Of a DNA stretch of 64,000 nt, positions 26,513 to 34,858 are shown in pieces (position 1 is the first letter of the stretch; each line of letters starts with the position of its first letter). Source of the DNA: Pelomonas sp. V22 (lineage in GTDB: Bacteria > Pseudomonadota > Gammaproteobacteria > Burkholderiales > Burkholderiaceae_C); the NCBI RefSeq assembly GCF_030014915.1, contig NZ_JAGIXS010000003.1:1-64000 (forward strand), read 5' to 3'. A model generated the notes under the pieces. That model searched no databases. It worked only from the letters and a program-made list of their open reading frames with translations, and was not told the DNA's origin. The translations under genes and the position numbers were made by a program.

Positions 26513-27222
26513 GCCGCTTCGACCTTCCCACGCCCGAGCAGACCGCCATCGTCGATGCCGCGATCGAGAGCCGCCACTCGATGCGCGCCTTCCTGCCCAC
26601 GCCCGTGCCCCGCGAGGTGGTTGAAGACATCCTGCGTGTCGCCTCGCGCGCACCCTCTGGCACCAACACCCAGCCCTGGCAGGTCCACGTGCTGACGGGC
26701 GCGGCCAAGCAGCGGCTCTCCAGCCGCATCATGGCCGTCTACGACGACCCGACCGAGCTCGCGGCCCACACCGAGGAGTACGCCTACTACCCGCGCGAAT
26801 GGGTCTCGCCCTACGTCGACCGCCGCCGCAAGATCGGCTGGGACCTGTATGGCCTGCTGAACATCGCCAAGACCGACAAGGCCCGCATGCACGACCAGCA
26901 CGGCCGCAACTACCAGTTCTTCGATGCGCCGGTGGGCCTGATGTTCACCATCGACCGGGTGATGCAGCAGGGCAGTTGGCTGGACTACGGCATGTTCATC
27001 CAGAACGTGATGATCGCGGCGCGCGCGCGCGGCCTGCACACCTGCCCGCAGGCAGCCTTCACGCAGTTCCATCGCCTGATCGCCGAAGCGTTGCAGCTCA
27101 AGCCCGAGCAACAGCTCGTCTGCGGCATGTCGCTGGGCCATGCCGATCCGGCGGCGGTCGAGAACGGCCTCGTCACCGAGCGAGCGCCGGTGGCCGAGTT
27201 CACGCGCTTCCTTGAGGACTGA
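26509..27222 (+). CDS. nitroreductase family flavoprotein
   Basis: This 237-residue FMN-binding oxidoreductase has the N-terminal SRHSMRAFLPTPVPREVVEDIL block and the APSGTNTQPWQVHVL flavin-contact motif. Later segments YGMFIQNVMIAARARGLHTCPQ and CGMSLGHADP are typical of nitroreductases. It likely uses NAD(P)H to reduce quinones, nitro compounds or enones. It is joined by ATGA overlap to the thioesterase and by a 4-base gap to the antiporter-like gene. Confidence 0.92.
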   Translation: MSRFDLPTPEQTAIVDAAIESRHSMRAFLPTPVPREVVEDILRVASRAPSGTNTQPWQVHVLTGAAKQRLSSRIMAVYDDPTELAAHTEEYAYYPREWVSPYVDRRRKIGWDLYGLLNIAKTDKARMHDQHGRNYQFFDAPVGLMFTIDRVMQQGSWLDYGMFIQNVMIAARARGLHTCPQAAFTQFHRLIAEALQLKPEQQLVCGMSLGHADPAAVENGLVTERAPVAEFTRFLED

Positions 27223-27226
27223 GTTC

Positions 27227-28576
27227 ATGGCCGAGCTGGACGGGGGCGCCCTCGGTGCGCTGTGGGGCCTGCCGTTTGCCGGCATGCTGCTGTCGATTGC
27301 GCTGCTGCCCCTGCTGGCGCCGCGCCTCTGGCATCCACACTACGGCAAGATCGCCGCCGCCTGGGCGCTCGCCTTCTTGCTGCCCTTTGCGCTGATGCAA
27401 GGCGCAGGCCTCGCCAGCCACCTGGTGCTGCACACGCTGCTGGCCGAGTACCTGCCCTTCATCATCCTGCTGCTGGCCTTGTTCACCACGGCCGGCGGTA
27501 TCCATGTGCGCGGCAACCTGCATGGCAGCCCGGGCCTGAACGTGGGCCTGATGGCCATAGGCGCGCTGCTCGCCAGTGTGATGGGCACGACCGGCGCCTC
27601 CATGCTGATGGTGCGCCCGCTGATACGCGCCAACGACAACCGCCTGCACAGCGCTCACGTGTTCGTGTTCTTCATCTTCATCGTCAGCAATGCCGGCGGC
27701 GCGCTGACGCCGCTCGGCGACCCGCCGCTGTTCCTCGGCTTCCTGCAAGGCGTGGACTTCTTCTGGACGCTCAAGCACCTCTATCCGCAGACCCTGTTCC
27801 TCGTGCTGGCCCTGCTCGCCATCTTCTGGGTGATTGATCGCCGCTGCTATGCCCGTGAAGGCTGCACGCCGCAAGACCCGACCCCGGACAACGCCGAGCG
27901 CTTCGGCCTCGAGGGCAGCATCAACTTCCTGCTGCTGGCGGCCATCGTGGGCATGGTCTTGATCAGCGGCGCCTCGAAGCCGGGTGTCGAGTTCACGGTG
28001 GCCGGCGTTCATCTGGGCTTGCCCTCGCTGCTGCGCGACGGCCTGCTGCTCGTGGTCACCGGCCTGTCGATCTGGCTGACCCCGCGGGCCGTGCGCGAGC
28101 GCAACCAGTTCAGCTGGGGTGCGATGCAGGAGGTGGCCAAGCTGTTCGCCGGCATCTTCCTGACCATGATCCCGGTGCTGGCCATGCTGAAGGCGGGTGA
28201 GCAGGGCGCCTTCGCGGCCGTGACTCGCGCGGTCACCGGCGCCGACGGCCAGCCGCTGCCCTGGGCCTATTTCTGGTTCAGCGGTTCGCTCTCCAGCTTC
28301 CTGGACAACGCACCCACCTACCTCGTGTTCTTCAACCTCGCCGGCGGCGATCCGCAGCAGCTGATGGGCCCGCTGGCGGCCACGCTGGCGGCGGTGTCGG
28401 CCGGCTCGGTCTTCATGGGCGCGATGAGCTACATCGGCAACGCGCCCAACTTCATGGTCAAGGCGATTGTCGAGGAGCGAGGCATCGCCATGCCCAGCTT
28501 CTTCGGCTACATGGCCTGGTCTTGCGCGGTGCTGTTGCCGCTGTTTGTCTTGATCACGGGGATCTGGTTCCTATGA
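27227..28576 (+). CDS. sodium:proton antiporter-like membrane protein
   Basis: This 449-residue integral membrane protein has about 12 helices, with GGIHVRGNLHGSPGLNVGLM, MGTTGASMLMVRPLIRAN and the paired SNAGGALTPLGDPPLFLGF. The second half repeats a similar re-entrant pattern (FSGSLSSFLDNAPTYLVFFN; SYIGNAPNFMVK). These match the ion-transporter superfamily of NhaD/citrate-type carriers; members here are usually annotated sodium:proton antiporters. The dehydrogenase gene overlaps its stop by 4 bases. Confidence 0.88.
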   Translation: MAELDGGALGALWGLPFAGMLLSIALLPLLAPRLWHPHYGKIAAAWALAFLLPFALMQGAGLASHLVLHTLLAEYLPFIILLLALFTTAGGIHVRGNLHGSPGLNVGLMAIGALLASVMGTTGASMLMVRPLIRANDNRLHSAHVFVFFIFIVSNAGGALTPLGDPPLFLGFLQGVDFFWTLKHLYPQTLFLVLALLAIFWVIDRRCYAREGCTPQDPTPDNAERFGLEGSINFLLLAAIVGMVLISGASKPGVEFTVAGVHLGLPSLLRDGLLLVVTGLSIWLTPRAVRERNQFSWGAMQEVAKLFAGIFLTMIPVLAMLKAGEQGAFAAVTRAVTGADGQPLPWAYFWFSGSLSSFLDNAPTYLVFFNLAGGDPQQLMGPLAATLAAVSAGSVFMGAMSYIGNAPNFMVKAIVEERGIAMPSFFGYMAWSCAVLLPLFVLITGIWFL

Positions 28577-29556
28577 GAAAGCATGTGCTGGTTGCCCGCC
28601 GCGTCTTCGACTCGGTCACCACGCGCCTGGCCGCGCATTTCGAGGTCGAAGGCAATGCCGAGGACCGTGTCTTCAGCAAGGTCGAGCTGATCGCCAAGCT
28701 GCAAGGCAAGGCTGGCGCCTTCATCACCGGCAGCGAGCGCATCGACGCCGAGGTGCTGGCCGCCTGCCCCGAACTCAGGGCCGTCTGCAACATGGCCGTG
28801 GGCTACAACAACATCGACCTTGCGGCCTGCACCGCGCGCGGCGTGCTCGCTACCAACACGCCCGATGTGCTGACCGAGACCACGGCCGACTTCGGCTTCG
28901 CCCTGATGATGGCCACGGCCCGTCGCATGGCCGAGAGCGAGCATTTCCTGCGCCGGGGCGAATGGACGAAGTGGTCGGTCGACATGTTCATCGGCTCCGA
29001 CATCCATGGCGCCACGCTCGCCATCCTCGGCATGGGCCGCATCGGCCGGGCGATTGCGCGGCGCGGCCACCTGGGCTTTGGCATGCCGGTGATCTATCAC
29101 AACCGCTCGCGCCTCGCGCCCGAGCTGGAGGCTGAGGTCGGTGCCCGCTATGTCTCGAAGGATGAGTTGCTCAAGCAGGCCGATCACCTGGTGATCGTGC
29201 TGCCGTATTCGGCCGAGTCGCACCACAGCATCGGCGCGGCCGAGCTGGCGCTGATGAAGCCCGAAGCCACGCTGACGAACGTGGCGCGCGGCGGCATCGT
29301 CGACGACGCCGCCCTCGCCGAGGCCTTGCGCGAGCGCCGCATCGCTGCCGCAGGCCTCGATGTGTTTGAAGGCGAGCCCCGCGTGCATCCGGACCTGCTG
29401 AGCCTGCCCAATGTGGTGCTGACCCCGCACATTGCCAGCGCCACCGTGAAGACGCGCCTCGCCATGGCCGACCTGGCGGCCGACAACCTGATCGCTGCGC
29501 TGACGGGCGGCGTGCCGCCGACACCGCTCAACCCCGAGGTGCTGGCCGCGCGCTGA
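28573..29556 (+). CDS. 2-hydroxyacid dehydrogenase (glyoxylate/hydroxypyruvate reductase-like)
   Basis: This 327-residue D-isomer-specific dehydrogenase has a Rossmann nucleotide site LGMGRIGRAIARR, the catalytic Arg in NVARGGIVDD, the Glu in GLDVFEGEP and the His in TPHIASATV. N-terminal VGYNNIDLAAC is the substrate-domain block. It probably reduces glyoxylate or hydroxypyruvate with NAD(P)H, as GhrB does. It overlaps the antiporter-like gene by 4 bases and precedes the diguanylate cyclase by 3. Confidence 0.92.
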   Translation: MRKHVLVARRVFDSVTTRLAAHFEVEGNAEDRVFSKVELIAKLQGKAGAFITGSERIDAEVLAACPELRAVCNMAVGYNNIDLAACTARGVLATNTPDVLTETTADFGFALMMATARRMAESEHFLRRGEWTKWSVDMFIGSDIHGATLAILGMGRIGRAIARRGHLGFGMPVIYHNRSRLAPELEAEVGARYVSKDELLKQADHLVIVLPYSAESHHSIGAAELALMKPEATLTNVARGGIVDDAALAEALRERRIAAAGLDVFEGEPRVHPDLLSLPNVVLTPHIASATVKTRLAMADLAADNLIAALTGGVPPTPLNPEVLAAR

Positions 29557-29559
29557 GTC

Positions 29560-31386
29560 ATGAACTGGTTCCGTTTCCTCTTGGTCGCCGGGCTCTGGCT
29601 GGCCGGCCACTGCCTCGCCGCTCCGACGCTAGATGCCTCGCAGCTGCCGCCCGAGGGGCTGTCGCTGACCCGGCATTTCGAGGTGGTGGATGATGCCAGC
29701 GCCCAGCTCACGCTGGCCGACGTGCGCTCGCCCGCTGGCGCGGCGCGCTTCCAGGCGAGCAGCGCCAGCGGCGAGGCACTGGGCTTCTCCTACACGCGTT
29801 CGGCGGTCTGGCTGCGACTGCGACTGGCCAACCCCGGCGATGCGCCGCTCGTGCGCCTGCTGGAGATCAGCTATCCGCTGCTCGCCAAGCTTGATGCCCA
29901 TGTGCCGGACGAGGCCGGGCAGTACCGCACGATGGAGACCGGCTTTGCCCGGCCCTTCGCGGCGCGCCTCCATCCCAGCCGCTTCTACGTGATCCCGCTG
30001 ACGCTGCCGCCGCGCAGCGAGCAGACGATTTATCTGCGCGCCGAGACGCCCAACTCGCTCAATGTGCCGGCGCGGCTGTGGACGCCCGAGGCTCATGCGA
30101 ACCACGAGCGCGCCGGCTACGTGGCGCAGGGCCTGTACTTCGGCCTGGTGCTGGCGATCACGCTCTACAACCTGATGCTCTTCCTGGCGCTGCGTGACTG
30201 GAGCTACCTGCTCTACGTCGTCTTCGCCACCAGCGTGGCCGCAGCGCTGGCCGCCTTCACCGGCATCGGCGTCGAGTACCTCTGGGGCGATCTGCCGGCC
30301 TGGACGGCACGTGGCGTCAACATCCCTTCCTCGCTGGCCGGCGTGGCGCTGCTGCTGTTCACGCGTCGTGTACTGGACACCCGGCAACTGCTGCCGCGCC
30401 TGGACAAGGCCTTGCTCGTCGGCGTGGCCGTGAACCTGGCCTGCATTCCGCTGCTGCTGTTCTTCTTCCAGCGTTTCGTGCCGCTGTTCGTGGTGCTGAA
30501 CGCGCTGACGGCCCTGCTGCTTCTGCTGGTCGGGGTCATGGGCGCGCTCCAGCGCCACCGCAGCGCCTACTACTTCGTCGCCGCCTTCGCGGTCATCCTG
30601 CTGGCGGTGGTGCTGACTCACTTGCGCAACCTCGGCCTGTTGCCCACCAATGTGCTCACCAGCGAGGGCACGCAGTTCGGGTCGGCCATCGAGATGCTGC
30701 TGCTGTCTTTCGCGCTGGCCGACCGCTACAACGCCATGCGTCGCGACAAGGCCCGCGCGCAGAGCGCCCTGGTCGAGAGCCTGCGCGCCTCCGAGCAAAT
30801 GCTGGAGAGCCGCGTGGCGGCGCGCACGGCCGAGCTCGAGGACCTGAACCGCCGCCTCGAGGCCATGAGCACGACCGACGGCCTGACCGGCATCGCCAAC
30901 CGCCGCCAGTTCGATGCCCGCCTGGCCAGCGAATGGACCCGTGCGCTGCGCCTGCATCAGCCGCTGGCCCTGGCCCTGATCGACGTGGACTTCTTCAAGA
31001 AGTTCAACGACCGCTACGGCCACCAGGCCGGCGACGACTGCCTGCGCCGCGTGGCCCGGGCGCTGGCCGCCACCCTGCACCGCGAGGGCGACCTGGTGGC
31101 CCGTTATGGCGGCGAGGAGTTCGTCTTCATCGCGCCGGCCAGCGATGCGGCGGCCGCCTTGCAGATGGCCAGCCGGGTCAGTGCCGCCGTGCGCGAGCTG
31201 GCGATCCCGCATGCCGATTCGCCCAGCGGCTTGCTGACGCTCAGCATTGGCGTGGCGGCCTGCGTGCCGCAGGCCGAGTCGCTGGCGGCCACCCTGCTGG
31301 CTGCCGCCGACCAGGCGCTTTACCAGGCCAAGGCCCAGGGGCGCGACCTGGTGCTGCTCGGGACGCTGCCGCATTCATCGCCATAG
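29560..31386 (+). CDS. 7TMR-DISM diguanylate cyclase
   Basis: This 608-residue sensor enzyme makes c-di-GMP. It has a signal peptide (1-20), a periplasmic 7TMR-DISMED2 beta domain (about 35-165), seven membrane helices (about 185-390), a short coiled coil and a C-terminal GGDEF domain. The active-site loop GGEEF is at 517-521, and an RxxD product-inhibition site (REGD) lies five residues before it, so the cyclase should be active and feedback-inhibited. It ends the packed six-gene run. The ligand of the periplasmic domain is probably a carbohydrate-like molecule, by family analogy. Confidence 0.95.
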   Translation: MNWFRFLLVAGLWLAGHCLAAPTLDASQLPPEGLSLTRHFEVVDDASAQLTLADVRSPAGAARFQASSASGEALGFSYTRSAVWLRLRLANPGDAPLVRLLEISYPLLAKLDAHVPDEAGQYRTMETGFARPFAARLHPSRFYVIPLTLPPRSEQTIYLRAETPNSLNVPARLWTPEAHANHERAGYVAQGLYFGLVLAITLYNLMLFLALRDWSYLLYVVFATSVAAALAAFTGIGVEYLWGDLPAWTARGVNIPSSLAGVALLLFTRRVLDTRQLLPRLDKALLVGVAVNLACIPLLLFFFQRFVPLFVVLNALTALLLLLVGVMGALQRHRSAYYFVAAFAVILLAVVLTHLRNLGLLPTNVLTSEGTQFGSAIEMLLLSFALADRYNAMRRDKARAQSALVESLRASEQMLESRVAARTAELEDLNRRLEAMSTTDGLTGIANRRQFDARLASEWTRALRLHQPLALALIDVDFFKKFNDRYGHQAGDDCLRRVARALAATLHREGDLVARYGGEEFVFIAPASDAAAALQMASRVSAAVRELAIPHADSPSGLLTLSIGVAACVPQAESLAATLLAAADQALYQAKAQGRDLVLLGTLPHSSP

Positions 31387-31509
31387 CGCCACGCTCGTCG
31401 CTGCAAGGCCGGCGCTGATCGCGGCGCTGCGGCAAGTTGTTCACGCGCTCGGCATTCTTGAGCCTGGCTGATCGCATGGGGCTGATCAGAATCCTCGCAG
31501 GGGAAATGA

Positions 31510-32829
31510 ATGCAAGTCGAGATGAGTGTGAATTGGGCCGCCGAGGCCTTGCAGCAGCAGCGCAGCAAGATCCGCTGGCTGTGGATTCCGGTGGCCTTGC
31601 TGACCGGGCTCGGGCTGGCGCTGGTCAAGTTCAATGCCGGCTGGAGCGTGCTGGTGCTGGGCCTGGCCACCTTGTGGGCAGTGCTGGGCACGATTGGCTA
31701 CAGCACGCTGGAAGGCTTGAACATGACCGGCTCCGGCTTGATGGGCTATGGGCCGGATTACCGCACCGTGGGCTTGTTCTCCTACTACAGCAACCGCAAG
31801 ACACTGCTGGCCAATGTCGCGACCTATGTCGTCTTGCTCGCTGTCGGCATTGTCTTTCCGGGCAGGGTGGATGACCCCGTGCTTGGAAGCATGTTGCTGG
31901 GGGCGCTTCAGTTCGCGGTAGCCGGACTGCCGCTCGAGTTCGCCAACCTGTTCGTTGCACGGCGCTGGGGCGATTCGCCGCCCATGCGCAAGGCGCTGGC
32001 CCTGTGGCTGCCCGCAGTCGCCGTGGCCCTGCTGGCCCACGTCCTGCTGATGGACGCGCTGACCTACTGGCACCCGACACTGATCTTCCCGGCCAACTGG
32101 TGGGCCGGACCGGCGATGACCTTCGGCTATCTGTTCCTGATGATTGCGCTGCACCACAGTGCTCTGCGCTGGCAGCGCCGCCTCGCTCAGGCCAACCAGC
32201 GTGCCGACGAGGCCGACACCGGCCGCCGCCTGGCCGAGGCGCAGCTGGCCGTGCTGCAGGCCCAGATCGAGCCGCATTTCCTCTACAACACGCTGGCCAC
32301 CGTGCAGTACCTGCTGAAGGGCGAGCCGGGGGCGGCCGACTTCCTGCTGACACAGCTGATCCGCTACCTGCGTCTCGCGATGCCTTCGATGCGGCAGTTC
32401 TCGTCCACGCTGGGTCGCGAGTTCGAGCTGACCGATGCCTACCTGCAGATTGCGCGGCTGCGCATGGGGGGCCGCCTCAGCGTGGACCTGGACCTGGCAA
32501 CCGCCCTGGAGGGCGTGGAGTTCCCGCCGCTGGTGCTGCAGACCCTGGTGGAGAACGCGATCAAGCATGGCATCGAGCCCAAGACCGGGCCGGTGCGCAT
32601 CCGCGTCTATGCACAGCGCGGCGACGCGGAGCTGCGGGTCTGCGTGCAGGACGATGGCGTTGGCCTCGGTGGCGCGGCCACGCAAGGGGGCGGCACCGGC
32701 CTGCAGAACATTCGTGAGCGCCTGCAAGGCATCTACGGCGAGCGTGCCCGCCTCAGCATCGCCGGCCTGCCGCAGGGCGGCGTGCTGGCCAGCGTGACCC
32801 TGCCCATCAACCCGGACCGTGACCTGTGA
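31510..32829 (+). CDS. LytS-type sensor histidine kinase
   Basis: This 439-residue membrane kinase has about six hydrophobic helices in residues 20-215, then a short coiled coil and the His-kinase box QIEPHFLYNTLATVQYLL with phosphoacceptor H256. The ATPase domain follows with N-box VENAIKHGIEP and G-box DDGVGLGG, then GTGLQNIRERL. It belongs to the HisK_3/LytS class. It is paired with the LytTR regulator gene through a GTGA overlap. The input signal is unknown. Confidence 0.95.
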   Translation: MQVEMSVNWAAEALQQQRSKIRWLWIPVALLTGLGLALVKFNAGWSVLVLGLATLWAVLGTIGYSTLEGLNMTGSGLMGYGPDYRTVGLFSYYSNRKTLLANVATYVVLLAVGIVFPGRVDDPVLGSMLLGALQFAVAGLPLEFANLFVARRWGDSPPMRKALALWLPAVAVALLAHVLLMDALTYWHPTLIFPANWWAGPAMTFGYLFLMIALHHSALRWQRRLAQANQRADEADTGRRLAEAQLAVLQAQIEPHFLYNTLATVQYLLKGEPGAADFLLTQLIRYLRLAMPSMRQFSSTLGREFELTDAYLQIARLRMGGRLSVDLDLATALEGVEFPPLVLQTLVENAIKHGIEPKTGPVRIRVYAQRGDAELRVCVQDDGVGLGGAATQGGGTGLQNIRERLQGIYGERARLSIAGLPQGGVLASVTLPINPDRDL

Positions 32830-33593
32830 ACACCAGCCTCGCCCTCACCGCCATCCTGGCCGACGACGAACCCTTCATGCGCGCCGCGCTGCGCGAGCGC
32901 CTGCAGCAGCTCTGGCCCGAGCTGCAGATCGTGCAGGAATGCGAGGACGGCCTCTCTGCCCTGCAAGCCATCCAGCGCCTGCAGCCGCAGCTGGCCTTTC
33001 TCGACATCCGCATGCCGGGCCTGACCGGCCTGCAGGTGGCGCAATCGCTGCAGGGCGCGCTCACGCGGCTGGTCTTCGTCACCGCCTTCGATGCCCATGC
33101 GATCGAGGCTTTCGAGGCGCAAGCGCTGGACTATGTGCTCAAGCCGGTCGAGCTGCCGCGCCTGGCCAAGACGGTGGCACGGCTGCGCCAGGCCCTGGCC
33201 GAGCAGGCCGCGCCGCAGCAGCTGGCCCAGGCCTTGAAGAATTTGCAGCAGCAGCCTGCGCCGCGCCCCGCTGCGGGCGACTGGCTGCAGGTGGCCGTGG
33301 GCAGCCAGGTGCGGCTTGTCCACGTGGACGACGTGCAGTTCTTCGAGTCCGACAGCAAGTACACCCGCGTGGTTGCCGAGGACTGTGACGGCCTGATCCG
33401 GCTCTCGCTGAAGGAGTTGCTCGAGCGGCTCGATCCGCAGCTGTTCTTGCAGACCCACCGCAGCGTGGTGGTGAACCGCCGCCATGTGCGCGGCGTGCAC
33501 CGGCGCGGCGAGGCGCTGGAGCTGGAGATCAAGGGGCGCGAGGAGCGGCTCAAGGTCTCGACCCAGCATCACCACCTGTTCAAGGCGATGTGA
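32826..33593 (+). CDS. LytTR-family response regulator
   Basis: This 255-residue regulator has an N-terminal receiver domain with acidic pocket DDE at 13-15, phosphoacceptor D60 in FLDIRMPG and the conserved lysine in LDYVLKPVELPRL. A linker rich in Gln and a C-terminal LytTR DNA-binding domain follow (residues about 150-252; ESDSKYTRVV, FLQTHRSVVVNRRHVRGV). It starts with GTG inside the kinase stop. LytTR proteins bind direct repeats; a target could include the secreted-protein gene next door. Confidence 0.95.
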   Translation: MNTSLALTAILADDEPFMRAALRERLQQLWPELQIVQECEDGLSALQAIQRLQPQLAFLDIRMPGLTGLQVAQSLQGALTRLVFVTAFDAHAIEAFEAQALDYVLKPVELPRLAKTVARLRQALAEQAAPQQLAQALKNLQQQPAPRPAAGDWLQVAVGSQVRLVHVDDVQFFESDSKYTRVVAEDCDGLIRLSLKELLERLDPQLFLQTHRSVVVNRRHVRGVHRRGEALELEIKGREERLKVSTQHHHLFKAM

Positions 33594-33698
33594 ACAGCGG
33601 GGAGCTGCGTCGCACAGGTGCAACGCGTGCGTTCGGCGCGTTCTGCAAGCGCACGCCGGATCCTTCCAGACGAGAACAGGTGCACGCCGCCGCGCCGG

Positions 33699-33710
33699 CG
33701 GAAATTTCCG
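33699..33710. promoter_or_regulatory. 12-base perfect palindrome
   Basis: CGGAAATTTCCG is a perfect palindrome in the 200-base gap between the LytTR regulator and the small secreted-protein gene, 80 bases before that gene's start. It may be an operator. It is not a LytTR-type direct repeat, and no factor can be named. Confidence 0.3.
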
Positions 33711-33790
33711 GCGTCGCGGCAGGCATCGCCCCTCAGTACAAAGCCAAGGTGGCACGTCCGCCCATCACCATTCAAGAGAGGAAATCAAAA

Positions 33791-34222
33791 ATGAAGAAGT
33801 TTGCGCTGACCGCGCTGGTCGCCCTTTGCACTCAAGCGGCCTGGTCGGCCGAATCTGCGGGCCTGGTCGGCATCATGAACACTTCGGGGACGGTCGATGT
33901 GAATGGGTTCGCCAACCCGAAGAGCATCTGGACCGTCTACAACGTCAACGATCCGTCGGAGGAAGCTGTCGTGCTGGCCTACGTGGCCTATCGCCGCGTC
34001 GGCAAGCATCAGCTTTCCATCGAATGGACGGACGCCAAGGGCCAGGCCATCGACCGCTGCGCCTACGATCCCGTGCATGTTTCCAAGCTACCCTGGGTGC
34101 ACACGATTACCTGCAAATGGGGGGGCCGCCTGCCATCGGGCGGCATCAATTTCACCGTCTTCAACACAGCGGATGGCAAGAAGGAACGAGTCGGCGAGAT
34201 GTTCGTTCCGGCCAAGCAATAA
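33791..34222 (+). CDS. small secreted protein of unknown function
   Basis: This 143-residue protein has a clear signal peptide (MKKFALTALVALCTQAAWSA, cleavage near residue 20) and a mature beta-rich domain with two cysteines (RCAYD, TCKWGG) able to form a disulfide. The ATG follows an AGAGAGGAA ribosome site. Mature motifs TVYNVNDPSEEAVVLAYVAY and GGINFTVFNTADGK recall a small immunoglobulin-like sandwich, but no family is recognised. It lies downstream of the LytS/LytTR pair and may be its target. Confidence 0.78.
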   Translation: MKKFALTALVALCTQAAWSAESAGLVGIMNTSGTVDVNGFANPKSIWTVYNVNDPSEEAVVLAYVAYRRVGKHQLSIEWTDAKGQAIDRCAYDPVHVSKLPWVHTITCKWGGRLPSGGINFTVFNTADGKKERVGEMFVPAKQ

Positions 34223-34330
34223 GGGGCCCGTGGACTGAGGCAGGTCGTGGCTGGCGCGCTCAAGCGCCCGGCGGCATGCCGGCCCTGACCCAGCCGGCCG
34301 AGTCAATGCGCCGCTTCATCGGGCGCAGCC

Positions 34331-34858
34331 TCAGAGCGAGGTCGCCAGCAGCGAAGACGACGAGTCGACAGCCTTGACCGGCAACGCCATGGCCTGGGCC
34401 GGGGGGTATCGGTTCTCGACCCGCAGAATGCCGCCGTGATCGTCATGGTGGACGGTCATGATCTGGCAGCGTCGCGCGTCCAGGATGGCCGCTTCACTCA
34501 GGCCCTTGGCCGTGGCGATGTCGGCCAGCGTGGGCACCGGGAAGTCGCGCCTGCGCTCCACACCTCGGAAACGCAGGTGGTTGTACTTGGCCCAGAGCAG
34601 CAGTGAGCCGCCCATGCCGACGATCACCAGCGCATAGATGCCGAGCAATCCCAGGAAGCCGCTGAAGCCATCCAGGTCGATCATGTGGAACTTGAAGCGC
34701 AGGCCGAAGAACAGCCAGCCTGCCATGGTGATGGCCGGCAACCACAGGACGAACCAGCCGACCCAGAAGGCGGCCGTCAGTGCGCCGAAGACGGCGCGCT
34801 GGCGCCAGGTTTGCAAGTCCGGCCGATCGATGATCAGCTGAGGCGTCTTCTGCATCAT
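34331..34858 (-). CDS. pgaD: PgaD-like polysaccharide synthesis subunit
   Basis: This 175-residue membrane protein has two hydrophobic helices (about residues 25-50 and 72-97) with FGLRFKFHMIDLDGF between and a cytosolic C-terminal part. Layout and position after PgaC match PgaD, the small partner that with PgaC senses c-di-GMP and is needed for poly-N-acetylglucosamine synthesis in E. coli. Its start overlaps the pgaC stop. It is the last gene of the operon. Confidence 0.85.
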   Translation of the reverse strand: MMQKTPQLIIDRPDLQTWRQRAVFGALTAAFWVGWFVLWLPAITMAGWLFFGLRFKFHMIDLDGFSGFLGLLGIYALVIVGMGGSLLLWAKYNHLRFRGVERRRDFPVPTLADIATAKGLSEAAILDARRCQIMTVHHDDHGGILRVENRYPPAQAMALPVKAVDSSSSLLATSL

